From: Laccaria trichodermophora
Taxonomy: Eukaryota > Basidiomycota > Agaricomycetes > Agaricales > Hydnangiaceae
Length of the DNA: 64,000 bases
Direction: 5' to 3'
NCBI GenBank assembly: GCA_018417955.1
Contig: JACTVC010000002.1
Coordinates: 372,001 to 436,000 of the forward strand
The position numbers and the translations under genes are program-made. Positions within the stretch are counted from its first letter, which is position 1. Each line of letters starts with the position of its first letter. Positions 46,683-58,339 of the stretch are shown one piece after another. The notes under the pieces were generated by a model that ran no database searches, was not told the origin of the DNA, and worked only from the letters and a program-made list of their open reading frames with translations.

Positions 46683-46858
46683 GTTTTATCTAAGTGATTT
46701 AGGTAGATTAGTAATACTGATAAGAATGATCCGAGATAACACCGACAACTTTAAACTGCTCAACCTTGCACAGTGGTTGAGCAGTTTAAAGTTGTCGGTG
46801 TTATCTCGGATCATTCTTATCAGTATTACTAATCTACCTAAATCACTTAGATAAAACA
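46682..46858. repeat. Perfect hairpin, 84-bp arms, 9-nt loop
   Basis: 46682-46765 is the exact reverse complement of 46775-46858; the loop 46766-46774 is TTGCACAGT. The arms contain CG dinucleotides and have no mismatch. It could be a foldback MITE (outer TGTTTTATC...GATAAAACA, possible 3-bp CAA flanks) or the product of a replication fold-back. Confidence 0.9.
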
Positions 46859-49046
46859 CAAGCTTTAGACCCGCACCTACGGCACAGCACTCGCTAACGC
46901 TCGGCCATGCCTCCGGTGCTGGTCACAGCTTGCCGGGGGCACACCCCCTGGACCCCCCAGTACACATGTTTAATCCCAGTTTTGGTACACATTTTTTATC
47001 CTAGTTTCATTACACATTTTTTATCCCAGTTTCAGTACACATTTTTTATCCCAGTTCATATTGAGTCAGAATGATGCAAGGTGAACAATAAGGCTGTCCA
47101 ATGCCATGGCTACACACATTTGAATGCTATGCAAAGAACCTGAAGAGCTTATAAAAGTGAAACAGGGATGTGCTGTTACCCAACAGCACCTGTTGTTCTT
47201 TGCTTCACCAAGCAGCTCTTCCAACCCAAGTCTTTGTTGCCACTTGCCTTTGGCTTGTGGCTCCTCCTCCCCCTGGTACACATGTTTAATCCCAGTTTTG
47301 GTACACATTTTTTATCCCAGTTCATGTTTAATCCCACTTCTGGTACATATATTTAATCCCACTTTTGGTACACATAGTTAGACTTAAACCTGAACTTATA
47401 CTACAGCACTCACTTTGCTCAGTCATGCCTTGCCACCCCCCAGCACATGTGTTTGTTTCCAGTTCTGGTACACATCTTTAATCCCTGTTTTGATACTTAC
47501 TCTTATTTCACTTCATTTGAATTTTCAAAGTTACACTTTAACCTGCAGTGGTACTCATTGTGCTTGGTCAGCTTGCCAGAGGCAAGCCCTTGGACTATCT
47601 GATACAAATTTAACAGTTGCGGTGTATATGTTGCTCAAAGTTACACTTTCTGCACCTATGGTGTGGACCCCCAGTACACATGTTTAATTCCAGTTTTGGT
47701 ACACATCTTTTATCCCAGTTCCAGTGCATATGTTTAATCCCACTTCTGGTATTCAATCTCCATTCTGATACACATTCTTTATCCCAGATCTGGTGTATAC
47801 CTGTCATTTGAATCATCAATGTTAGGCTTAGAGCTGGACACAGCACTCACTTCACTTGGCCATGCCTTCCAGAGGCAAGCTGTCCCCCCAGTACATATGT
47901 TTATTCCAGTTCCTGTGCACATTTTCAATCTCTGTTTTGGTACTTACATCTTATTAAATTTAAACTTTTTAAATTATGCTCTGACCTGCACCTATGGTTT
48001 GGCACTCACTGCACTTGGCCAGCCTGCCAAAGGGAAGACCCTTGGGCTATCTCATAAAAATCTGATAACTGTGGTGTACATGTTTCTCAAAGTTACACTA
48101 ATCCCTGTTTTGATACTTACACTTTATTTAACTTTTCAAAAATACACTGCAGCGGCACTGGCTGCACTTGGCCAGCATGTCAGGGCAAGTCCCCTGGACC
48201 TCCCAGTTGATATGTTCAATCCCAGTTTTGACACACACATTTTATCTTAATCATCAAAGTTAAACTGCCCTCATTCAAATTTTATTCTAATCCAAACCAT
48301 CAAAGTTACATTTAGATCCACACCTATATAGTCCTACATTTTTACTGTAACTGCAGTCAGCAGTACAAAGCTGGCCATATTTTTTGATTTTTCAACTCTT
48401 GGCTATGGCTTACACAGTACCATGCCATGCACCATAAATTACAATTCAGTAGGCCACTCATGAAAATCTGTTGAGCAACTAAAGTCCACCTGAAAATTAA
48501 TCTGCACAGATCTCAAAAATAAGAAAAATATACCATGACAGTGGGTGGAGGGGAGTGGAGGATGAAAAATAGTACAGAAAAAGCAAAATTGAGGCTGGGC
48601 TATATTTTTTGGTCTTTCAACCCTTGGCTATGGCTTACACAGTACCATATCATGCACCCAGTAGATCAATGATGAAAATCTATTAAGCAACTAAAATCCA
48701 CCTGAAATTTAATCTTCATAGATCTCAAAGTGGGAGAAAAATACACTGACAATGGATATAGGGAAGTGAGGGGTAAAAAATAGTACAGAAAAAGCGAAAT
48801 TGAGGCTGCTCAGAGAGGTGTGACCACAGAACCATTCACAAAAAAATAATGCAGCACTATACAAAATTTTACCATTACAGAATGTGGTTGGAAGCTACCA
48901 ACACAATGTTTTGGGTTCTGTAGTTGTGGTCACAGCGTGTGACATTCCCAGGAAACGCCGCTGACGCGGCTCAGTAAAAGACAAAGAGGCTGCTTACATG
49001 ATCTATTACGTAATAACTGTCAACCGTCCTCTCTTTATATATTAGA
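46859..49046 (+). repeat. Internal repeat unit 1 (CAAGCTTTAGAC...TTTATATATTAGA)
   Basis: Starts CAAGCTTTAGACCCGCACC, with a CG-rich head GCACTCGCTAACGCTCGGCC and TTGCCGGGGGCAC. It continues with a minisatellite-like run of about 25-bp units (GGTACACATTTTTTATCCCA) and ends GCTCAGTAAAAGAC ... CTTTATATATTAGA. Longest of three units (2,188 bp). No coding capacity recognised. Confidence 0.7.
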
Positions 49047-50449
49047 CAAGCTTTAGACCTGCACCTACGGCGCAGCACTCGCTAACGCTCGGCTGTGCCT
49101 CTGGTGCTGGTCACAGCTTGCCGGGGGCACGCCCCCTGGACCCCCCAGTACACATGTTTAATCCCAGTTTTGGTACACACCCCTTATCCCAGTTCATGTT
49201 TAATCCCACTTCTGGTACACATATTTAATCCCACTTTTAGTACACATAGTTAGACTTAAACCTGGACTTATAGTACAGCACTCTGCTCAGTCATGCCTTG
49301 CTGGGGGCAAGCTATCCCCCAGCACATGTGTTTGTTTCCAGTTCTGGTACACATCTCTAATCCCTGTTTTGATACTTACACTTCATTTGAATTTTCAAAG
49401 ATACACTTAAACCTGCAGTGGCACTCATTGTGCTTGGCCAGCTTGCCAGAGGCAAGCCCTTGGACTACCTGATACAGATTTAACAGTTGTGGTGTACATG
49501 TTTCTCAAAGTTACACTTTCTGCACCTATGGTGTGGACCCCCAGTACACATGTTTAATTCCAGTTTTGGTACACATCTTTTATCCCAGTTCCAGTGCACA
49601 TGTTTAATCCCACTTCTGGTACACATATTCAATCTCCATTCTGATACACATTCTTTATCCCAGATCTGGTGTATACCTTTCATCTGAATCATCAATGTTA
49701 GGCTTAGACCTGGACACAGCACTTGCTTCACTTGGCCATGCCTGCCAGAGGCAAGCTGTCCCCCCAGTACATATTTTTATTCCAGTTCCAGTGCACATTT
49801 TCAATCTCTGTTTTGGTACTTACATCTTATTAAATTTTAAAAATTTAAATTATGCTCTGACCTGCACCTATGGTTTGGCACTCACTGCACTTGGCCAGCT
49901 TGCCAAAGGAAAGACCCTTGGACTATCTCATAAAAATCTGATAGCTGTGGTGTACATGTTTCTCAAACTTATACTAATTCCTGTTTTGGTACTTACACTT
50001 TATTAAAATACACTTTAACCTGCAGTGGCAATGGCTGCACTTGGCCAGCTTGTCAGGGCAAGCCCCCTGGCCCTTCCAGTGCATATGTTCAGTCCCAGTT
50101 CTGACACACACATTTTATCTTAATCATCAAAGTTAAACTGCCCTCATTCAAAAAAGTGAAAATACACTGACAGAGACCCCCACACAGGTGTGGAGAGTGA
50201 AAATATAGTGCCAAAAAGCGAAATTGAGTGTTTGGAAGGTGATATGGGGGCAAGAAACACCAATGCAATGTGTTGTGGTGGGGGAAATTTTTAACATGTC
50301 CTGCCCATGTGGTGTTTGTACTTGCTGTTCTCAGCAACTGCCATTCCCAGCAAATGCCACTGAGTAAAAGACAGAATGGTTGCTTAATAATTATATTAGC
50401 TAATCTTACAATCTTAGCTAAGTGAACCATTGTGCCTTTATATATAAGA
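49047..50449 (+). repeat. Internal repeat unit 2
   Basis: Begins exactly where unit 1 ends, CAAGCTTTAGACCTGCACC, and repeats the same order of blocks. It ends GTGCCTTTATATATAAGA and is about 1.4 kb. 49500-49980 matches 47630-48110 of unit 1 closely. Confidence 0.7.
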
Positions 50450-50523
50450 TGACTATACAATATGTAAAATAATTTAGCCTACCTTCCAATGTCACAACAA
50501 AAATGGCACTGACCTTAAATCCC

Positions 50524-51648
50524 TAAGCTTTAGACCCACACCTATCATGGTGCTTGCTAACACTTGGCCATGCCTCTGGTGCAGGTCACAGCTTGCTGGG
50601 GGCATGCCCCCTGGACCCCTCAGTACACATGCTCAATCCCAGTTTTTATACACATGCTCAATCCCAATTCTAATGGACATGTTCAATTGTAGCATGTTCT
50701 TGGTAGTGTGTTCTTTGTCGCATGTTCTCAGTTAGAATTAGGGAATGCCTGAATCCCCCATTCAGGGAGTGTGTTAGGATATATATATCCTCTTTTTTTC
50801 CCAGTTCTGCAATGTTACACTTGGACCTGAACTTATGGCACAGCACTCACTTCACTTGGCCATGCCTTGCCCAGGGGAAAGCTTACCACACTTTGCCAGC
50901 TTGCCAGATGAAAGCCCTCTGAATCTCCCACCCAACACATGTTCACTCCCAGTTCTGGCACACATCTTCCATTTGAATCATCAAAGTTACATTTTGATCC
51001 ACCCCTACATGGAGCTACATGCCATACTGTAACTGTAGCCAGCCATAGAAATCTAGCTATTATTTATTGGCCTAACCCTCTTACATTTCAAAAAGGAAGA
51101 ACTGCCCATATTTATACTGTGCAAAAGAAGCAAAATATTGATAGCAGCTGGCATACATGTATACAGAAAGGTCCTTAATCCTCCAATTTTTTCCAAATCA
51201 CAAAAGAAGAAGCAGGATAGTATCCACCCACACAAAGCATAGAAAAATACAAATGAGAAGAGAAAGGTTGGAGAAAGGTCAAAAAGAACTGGATTAACAG
51301 GATAGCATCAGACAAAACAGGTGAACAATAAGCAAAAAGAGAAACATATATATATACTGACAGGGGCTTCACACAGGTGTAGAGGGAAGTGGAGGTTGAA
51401 AATGATGGGAAAAAAGCGAAATTGAGGCTGCTGAAGGAGCTGTACCCACAAAAAAGCATGACAATTATTGAACACAGCACTTAAATATCACAGAATCTAG
51501 TTATAAGGTCTGGTGGGACAGCCTGTGGCCAGAGTTCCCAGCAAATGCCGCTCATGTGGCTCAGTATAAACAGAATGGTTGCTTAGTCATTATATTAGCT
51601 AATCTTACAAATCTTAGCTAAGCGGACCATTGTACCTTTATATATAAG
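50524..51648 (+). repeat. Internal repeat unit 3, CpG-decayed
   Basis: Starts AAGCTTTAGACCCACACC, 75 bp after unit 2, and ends ACCTTTATATATAAG against the right terminal repeat. Head positions that are CG in units 1 and 2 are TG or CA here (CTAACGCTCGG becomes CTAACACTTGG; GCCGGGGGCAC becomes GCTGGGGGCAT). Confidence 0.7.
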
Positions 51649-51704
51649 ATTGCATTCACCCCTCAGATGACTCAACCACGGCGCAACGAATGGGTAGGAG
51701 GCTG
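51649..51704 (-). repeat. Right 56-bp terminal inverted repeat
   Basis: Exact reverse complement of 46627-46682; outer end GGGTAGGAGGCTG. Confidence 0.9.
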
Positions 51705-51713
51705 GGCCTTCAA
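51705..51713 (+). repeat. 9-bp target site duplication, right
   Basis: GGCCTTCAA, identical to 46618-46626. Confidence 0.9.
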
Positions 51714-51876
51714 TACATATGTACATAAGATTTGTAAGCTTCAGAATTGCTCCCGTCACGGTGCCGATTTTGGTTTCACTCCGAATCATCGAGTCGCGTT
51801 CCGCCTAACAAGAATTCTCGAAGTTGAAAGCCTACAAAGTCAAGCGCACGAGCAATTATCGTAGACAACATACAAC
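51714..51876 (+). promoter_or_regulatory. Residual upstream region of phosphoesterase gene
   Basis: Only 163 bp separate the transposon from the start codon. No TATA box is seen. GACTTC- and CATACAACATG-type leader sequence precedes the ATG at 51877. Any upstream elements beyond this now lie 5 kb away, left of 46618. Confidence 0.4.
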
Positions 51877-53092
51877 ATGACTTCAACTCAAGCGTCACTG
51901 TTATCCTACTTCCCCATCGCGCTCGAATCGCCCACAGCAACGGTTCATCTCGAATACGAGCCAGACGCTCTCCCACCAAAACCCTCGGAGGGGGACTGGA
52001 CGCGCTTCGTGTGCATCAGCGACACCCACACCCATAAATTTCATGTCCCAGATGGCGACGTGTTGCTTCATAGCGGGGACCTGACGCACACCGGGAAAGT
52101 GGTTGAATTCAAGAAGACGATGGAGTGGCTGTATGAATTACCCCACAAACTCAAGATGTGAGTCGTTTTCATAGCCTTATGCGAGCTTTTCTTGATATTG
52201 GGAAATTGGAGGAAGTATCATTGCAGGGAACCATGATCTCACGTTGCATGAGGATTGGTACGCAGACGAGTATGACAGGTGGCATTGGTCCTCCGGAAAA
52301 CAGGTTTGTTCTACTCCCCATCCTATATAGGCAGTTGAAACTTTGCTTCAGGATATCGTTCCCATCCGAGAGATGCTCAAAGGGCAAAGGGCTATTGATG
52401 CGGGCATTGTCTACCTTCAAGACGAAGAGTACAAGTTCAAGGTCAGGGAGGAAGGAAGGGAATGGAGCGTTTACGGCTCACCCGTTAGTACCACTATTTC
52501 GGAGTCTGTTCAAGTATCGGTGATACTGTGTAGTGGTCACCAGAGTTCTGCGATTGGGCGTTTAATTACGAGAGAAGCGAAGCTGACCGTAAGTTTCTTA
52601 TTCTCCCTGAGCTGTTGATCTGCTCATTGGCGTTATCCAGGCATCGTCTCCAAAATCCCTAAAACTGATATTCTGTAGGTCCGCTTGTAGCATCCTCCTT
52701 TTCCTCATCCCTCATTCCGCAGGTTGACGCACGGCCCGCCGTTCGGAATCTTTGACCGATGCGAAGACGGCGAAGACGCTGGCTGTCAGAACCTCCGTGC
52801 CCGTTTGGCTGTACTAACGCCTCGCATCCATCTCTTCGGACACATCCACGAAGGGCGGGGAGCGTACATCCACGCTTGGGACCCCAACAATAAGGGAAAG
52901 ATCCCGCTTGTACAAGCTGACGACGAGATTTCACAGCCTGGGATAAACACTGAAGAAATGGCAGGGTGGAAGAGGACCGTATTTGTAAATGCCGCAGCTT
53001 GGCCCGCTGGCTCGAAAAGATCGCGAGATGGAATAAGGATGCCGTTTGGTGGGCCGGGGTTTCAACCTGTAGTCGTTGATCTGAAGGATTAA
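51877..53092 (+). CDS. Calcineurin-like metallophosphoesterase (MPPED-type)
   Basis: Metal-dependent phosphoesterase of the calcineurin-like fold; MPPED-type members are small soluble enzymes with poorly known substrates. 319 codons. Metal-binding motifs in order: ISDTHTH, GDVLLHSGDLTHTG, IIIAGNHDLTL, the conserved YGSPWSPEF, DILLTHGPPFGIFD, and HLFGHIHEGRGAY. Exons 51877-52157, 52216-52303, 52352-52483, 52534-52588, 52641-52674, 52723-53092; the sum of 960 nt is divisible by three. The third exon start (52352) was chosen because a nearer acceptor at 52330 would leave an implausible 27-nt intron. A transposon lies 163 bp upstream and may alter expression. Confidence 0.9.
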
Positions 53093-56000
53093 CCTGCGTT
53101 GGTCGTGTATTATGGACGAAGTAGGTGAGGGGACCTTCATATTGCACAGCGCTTCGATTATTGACTTCTGCTTCGTTAGAACTACCTGATAATTCCTCAT
53201 GCGTGCGGGATCCTGGGACTCTGCCATCCTCTATCCAGTATTAAAACGGTAGTGAAAATTCAACAACTCATTCACAGTAATGGTGAAAGTTGGCACATTT
53301 CTTGCCATGGATACAATGCATACAGATGCTACTCTGACTTTGCATGTGGGCTTGAGCATCTATCACAATCAGGGAAAGATCGAGACTCTAGTGAAAAGGA
53401 AACCGCGAAAACTTGAGGGTCCTCGTATTATCCAGAGGAAAAAGTCCTTTCCCCAAATGCCATACCAGTGGAAGCGTCCTTTGACTCCTAGTTTTAGGCG
53501 CCCCACTCCCTAACTAATTTTTTTGGGTCTCTGCGACATCAAGAAGTAACCGGTGAGGCGTTTCTCTCCAAATTCGGCAGAACTTTGTCAAGTCGCCTTT
53601 GGACGATATTGAGGGACAGTAACCTAACTGACGTTCACGAAAACTTTCCCTCGAAGATGGTTGGAATTTATCGTTCAGGGCAAGATGTATTGGAAGCAGC
53701 AGAAGAGTGCAGTCCTTGACGTACTGTTATCGGTCGCCAATGGACAAAACAATTTGAAGGCAGCCTATGACCTGCAGTTGGTGGCCTCTAGACTTGACTA
53801 CCACAAACACGGAACCAATTTGAAAATAGTCTCGGTAGTCTTTATTAGCCTGCAGAAAATCTCGCACATGACGCTTTGAACCCTGAAGAACTTTATAAAC
53901 TTGAGCATATATTCCCTAAAGACTAGTACAATTTCGTACTCGACAGTGTACCAGATAATAAGGGACGGGGAAATGGCTACCCGTCCAAGAGTATCGAGCT
54001 CCGCGATTTTTCAAAGGGGCCAGAGAGTTCAACCGACAAGTAAAGGCCAAGAAGACGGCGTTATCCAAGAATTCATTAGTTTCTTTGTTAGCAGCGGGGG
54101 GCGACAATCCACTACATACCTTTATAAGTCGCATTAACCATGAACTTGACCGCCCAGCTTTGAGTCGATAATCCAAAGCGAAAGCTTTCGGAGTCACGCG
54201 CACTGCGAATAGACACACTCTCAGTAAATAGACGTCGCCTACAGTCGTGTCTCTAAGGCAATCAGCCAGATCAGACGGGAGAGCGTGTATCTCAGCCTTG
54301 GCTTCAAGGTTGCCTTGAGCAGCATCCACGCCAAAATGTGGGTTCGCGCGCGGGAATCGCGTAATTGAGGCCATTCTTCAATCAGGGACTATCGTACCAT
54401 CGGGTCGCAGATCCGGTTCTCAACTCCACTAGAATGGCAATTTTGGTTGATGACGAGAGGGCGTAAATCGGATGAATCTGAAAACGATGTTATGTTTAAC
54501 TGAGGCGTTAGTATTCTGGAATTTGGGCAATAGTTCTGGCGGAGATGAAACGCGCGATCATTGTCCGCCGTGGCTGGCGGTTTCCAATCTCTGGTTGGTC
54601 GTATGGAGCACGGTATGTCCGTCGCACTGAAGAGGTCCCCTTCACTATCCCGTCTGGGTAGAATATGGATTAGAGAGGTTGATATGGTGGCCTGTAGAGC
54701 AGGTCGGAAATGTTATGCGCACACCACTACTGAACAATAATACGACTCTCACCCTAGTCCAAGGAAGGAACCCCGGTGTAAATTGCTCTAACTTATGCAC
54801 TTCCATCCTTCGAAGTGACCTCCACCGGCCTCGTTCCGTATGTGAGGCGTGTAAGCGCCACATGGCGGATGATAAAGATGTTCTGGTGGGGTGATGAAGT
54901 CTCACGAATTCTTAGGCGCTTGAATAAATGCGAGGATGAAAATTTCTCGAACCATTGGACTTTTCATCGGATGGGCGTCATCCAAGGCCATCGGGGGTGC
55001 CTGCCATGACCAGCTGGGGAGCGCCTTCCTAGATCATCGGAAGGGAAGTACCCTCGGATGTTGGAAGGAGCGCCCTCTTAAACCACAAAAAGGGCTGGTG
55101 GAATGCAAACCGAGTCGCTTCCAAGTGAATAGAACGATTCTGGCAGCCTGTTGAAGGGTCTAATCAAAGGTCCCTCCCTCCCTTAAAATTGTATCTGCCG
55201 TAAAGCTGTCAACGCATATGAGACCGGGAGGAGCACACAATTTTTGGAACGACAAACCACATGGTGCCTGAGTTCGATACCTTGTCTGAAGGGTTCTGAT
55301 TCCCTTCACTTAGTCATATCGGTGGAATCTGACGGGATAGAGACACGCATGACGTACCAGATTCTGCCAGCTTTCGGGTGCGTTCCGGTCTTCCAGGTTG
55401 GACTCAGAGCGCATAGCGAAGGGATCTTCGCAGCCTCTAATTGGATACCAGTGCCGCGATTCTAAGTCTTGGGACGAAAGGTTTCTCCATAATTCCAACC
55501 TATCCTGCCTAGTCGAGGAGACTCGTGGAGACACGATTTTGGTGTTTGCCTCTACGTGATGGGGCTGAGTTAAAGGCTTCAAGAGGTCTGGAAAAGATAA
55601 TATGTAGGTTTAGGGATTGGCAAGGGTCTAGTGTGCAAAAGGCAAGAGACAAACGACATACCAATTTGAGGACAAGATAGCACGTGTCAAAAATTTAGTG
55701 CGTTGTGACGGAGCTTTATCATCGTTCTTGTTCTTGACCGCCATGCCATCCTATTACCTCGTTCACGAACACTCTCGACGCCTGAAGCACGGGGACCGCC
55801 ATCGTATGTTACTTGGCGCTGCTGATATGAATTTCGCGTTGTGGGGAGGGTCGAGTTCAAAGCCAGAATGTCCGTGCTCCGGATGGTCAGGATGAGGTGC
55901 GTCGGTTCTTCTTCGCCAGTATGCCAAACGGCTTCCCGTTTCGTAGGGCTGCAGAACGGGACGCGTCAACAGCACCGAAACGCGCTAACAGCCACTTTTT

Positions 56001-56632
56001 TGCGTCATCGTTCGACACGGCAGTTTAGCCAACGGCGACGCGCCTTGACGTTGCTTTCGTTCAGTCAGTCATGGATGGGTCAACGTTATCAGTCTTTCAG
56101 CGCTTTTGAGCCTGTCTACGCCACGAGGGATCGTACATGCCGCGTGTCAAGGCTCGCAACACACACTCCGTTATATGTAACACTTTCGTCACCGCTCGTC
56201 ACCAAACTTTGTCCTGACCTGGTTTCTAGTATCACGATGAGTCTGGATGAAGCATGAATACTCACAAACCAATATGAGCCTCCACAATGAGGGGTGGTGC
56301 CAGAAACTTATCCGCTGGCAATCTCAATTCCAATTTTTTTTGTGGGTGCCATCAGATGCCGCTCAGCAACACATGTTCGACTTTAGGATCAACCACGACC
56401 CGGTAAGAATCGTTCATTTTACACTTCTGTGCACTTCTCTTACCCAACTGCACACGTAGGGCCAGATAGGATGCCACCCAAATCTCTACGCATAAGGGGA
56501 ACGAGGTTTCTTTTCGATTTCTTTTCATTACCGGCAACGTGGACTACTTCAACGCCTAATGTCGCCGTAAAGTGCCCCTGTGTAGGCCCACGGATAAGAC
56601 CCCTTGAGCACGCATGTTTGCCTGGCGTGCTT
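53093..56632. other. 3.5-kb gene-poor region
   Basis: Ordinary base composition with CG dinucleotides present. No recognised protein, RNA gene, terminal repeat or tandem array. Short frames (for example 53916-54374 minus, 55841-56257 plus) lack family signatures and splice-linked neighbours. Confidence 0.4.
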
Positions 56633-57551
56633 GCTTTATAAAGAGGTAAAGCCCCCTTCGTTTCTCATCCTCTCTTGTCGCTAAAATCCCCTCTGCTGGT
56701 CCACCAAGCTCTACCCCTCTGCTCCGCTTGACTCCTCTCCCAAAGACCTCTTTAGGCTCACTCGGAAAGGATGGGATTACTTCGTCCTGCGTCTATCGAT
56801 CGCTCAAAGGCGCCACCTGGTTCTTTTACAGTCTAGTTCTCTTATCTATTCTTTATACTCTGTGGCTCACAAAGATTATTGCGAATATTACATCTCCTTG
56901 CGAAAGTAAGTTACAATCCAATCCATTCCTTTACTTCTCTTCCCTTCGTCAGCGCTTACAATTTCTTAAAGGATTATCATTATCGTGACTATTCGGCGTC
57001 TATCCAATTTTTGGAACATTGGCCCCGACCAATGTCTAGGTTTGTTTCCGCGTTCTATTTCCTCATCAAAATATTCTTTTTTTCCGTTGCCTTGTCTTCA
57101 CCTGCGCCCAGTCCCTCCGAAAGGTCTCGGACCGAGGAACGCACCGTCGGCTTCCTCATTCCTAATCGACAATACGCCTTTCCCATCTTTTTTTAATTTT
57201 GCAATGCCCCTAGTAAACCTTGTTTTACCGAGCAGAACCTTCTCTGGACCATGGAGGATGCGCCGCTCAGTCTGCAGGTCCACATTCAGACGCTCTGGAC
57301 GCCACTGCCAGTCCCTGTGTTTGTGTTGAGGACCCTGCGCCACGACGGCGCGACCTCTGCCCCTCTGATCATGCGCCTGATGTCAGACGTCAACTCCGGC
57401 AACTCGCACACAAGAAAATATTTTTTCCGTCGCGCTCAAATTCGCTGCTCCCAAGTTGCCTCCCTCGTCCTCTACGATAGGTACGTATGTCTTACTTGAC
57501 TCCTCACCCTCGGTATTTACTTTGACAACACTGCAGGGCTGAGCACAATTG
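56633..57551 (+). CDS. Possible small unrecognised gene with TATA box and CT-rich leader
   Basis: CTTTATAAAGAGG at about 56635 looks like a TATA box. It is followed by a long pyrimidine-rich leader, as in highly expressed fungal genes, and by intron-like intervals (about 57043-57107). A candidate frame begins at the ATG at 57251 (MEDAPLSLQVHIQTLWTPL). It splices at GTACGT (57481) to an acceptor before 57537, ending EHN, about 81 codons. An alternative is MSRFVSAFYFLIKIFFFSVA at 57031, which looks like a signal peptide. Neither is recognised. It could be a non-coding leader. Confidence 0.2.
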
Positions 57552-58339
57552 ATATCACAGGCGTGACCATTTTTGATCTAATCTTCCCAGGTGCCTATCA
57601 TTGGAGATGTCGATCGCGTCATTTTTGGACACAGGCTGCTTGACCCTCCGCCGTCTGACCAACCGCTTTTCGAAAGAAGCACCCTGTTAATATCAAGCCG
57701 CATTGCCTCCGATTCTAATTGGATTTCTATATTCCGGTTCGGACATTTACCCGCTTGGCTTTCTCTTATTGTCTTTTTGACATTGTGTTTCATCTTTGCA
57801 GTGGAGTGCAGCGCCAAAAAAGTGGTGCTATCGCTGATCAAGACATACAGTACTAGTCTAAGAATAAGCGACGAGAACCGATGAACAGAGGACACGACAG
57901 AAAAAAATAAGGTGGCGACAATGTCGCACGAGGTGATAAAGAATAAAAGTAAGTGGCTGGGTATAATGCGGAGGGGGGTGGTATGAGTGTGTGTGGTGAA
58001 GGAATGACTCGTAAACGGGTTTTCATAATCAACGTGTCGCGCATGAGGAATTCGGAATGAACGAATGGTCGTCGAGACACATCCGAAGGAAGGCCGGCGG
58101 TTGATACCCAGTACGCCCCGGACGACACAACCTCGATCGTGAGGGGTGTGGTAACGCAAAGAAAGCGACTATGATTACAGGCCCGAGGGCGAAAATAATG
58201 CTGGGGAAGAAAAAAAAACGTACAAGCGCGTTTTTGGTCCTGCTCCAAGAAGTTTGCCAAGGGGAGACAGGTGCGCGATAATACACGTATCCAATATACA
58301 AAGTCCAACGAAAAACCTAGACGCGCAGCATCCGGAGGC
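57552..58339. other. Convergent 3' region next to the HMG gene
   Basis: No gene recognised. On the minus strand this is the expected 3' untranslated region of the HMG-box gene. A 193-codon minus frame (57578-58159) is Ser/Thr/His-rich, lacks a domain and is probably fortuitous. Confidence 0.35.

Larger units (their letters stand above)
46627..51704. mobile_element. 5,078-bp non-autonomous MULE-type transposon
   Basis: Bounded by perfect 56-bp terminal inverted repeats (46627-46682 and 51649-51704, outer end CAGCCTCCTACCC) and a perfect 9-bp direct target duplication, the length typical of Mutator-like elements. The interior has no transposase frame. It contains an 84-bp-arm hairpin touching the left terminus and three related repeat units (46859-49046, 49047-50449, 50524-51648), the last touching the right terminus. 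It inserted 163 bp upstream of the start codon at 51877. Perfect termini suggest recent movement, while the CpG-poor interior looks old, so it may have captured older repeats. Confidence 0.85.

Noticed and set aside
46627..51704. Inversion with staggered breaks as the explanation of the 56-bp inverted repeat
   Set aside because: The exact 9-bp direct duplication outside both copies is explained by transposition, not by an inversion.
52304..52330. 27-nt intron in the metallophosphoesterase gene
   Set aside because: Too short for a fungal intron. The acceptor at 52351 gives a 48-nt intron and keeps the frame.
57578..58159. 193-codon minus-strand frame downstream of the HMG gene
   Set aside because: Ser/Thr/His-rich low complexity in a 3' untranslated position, with no domain or splice support.
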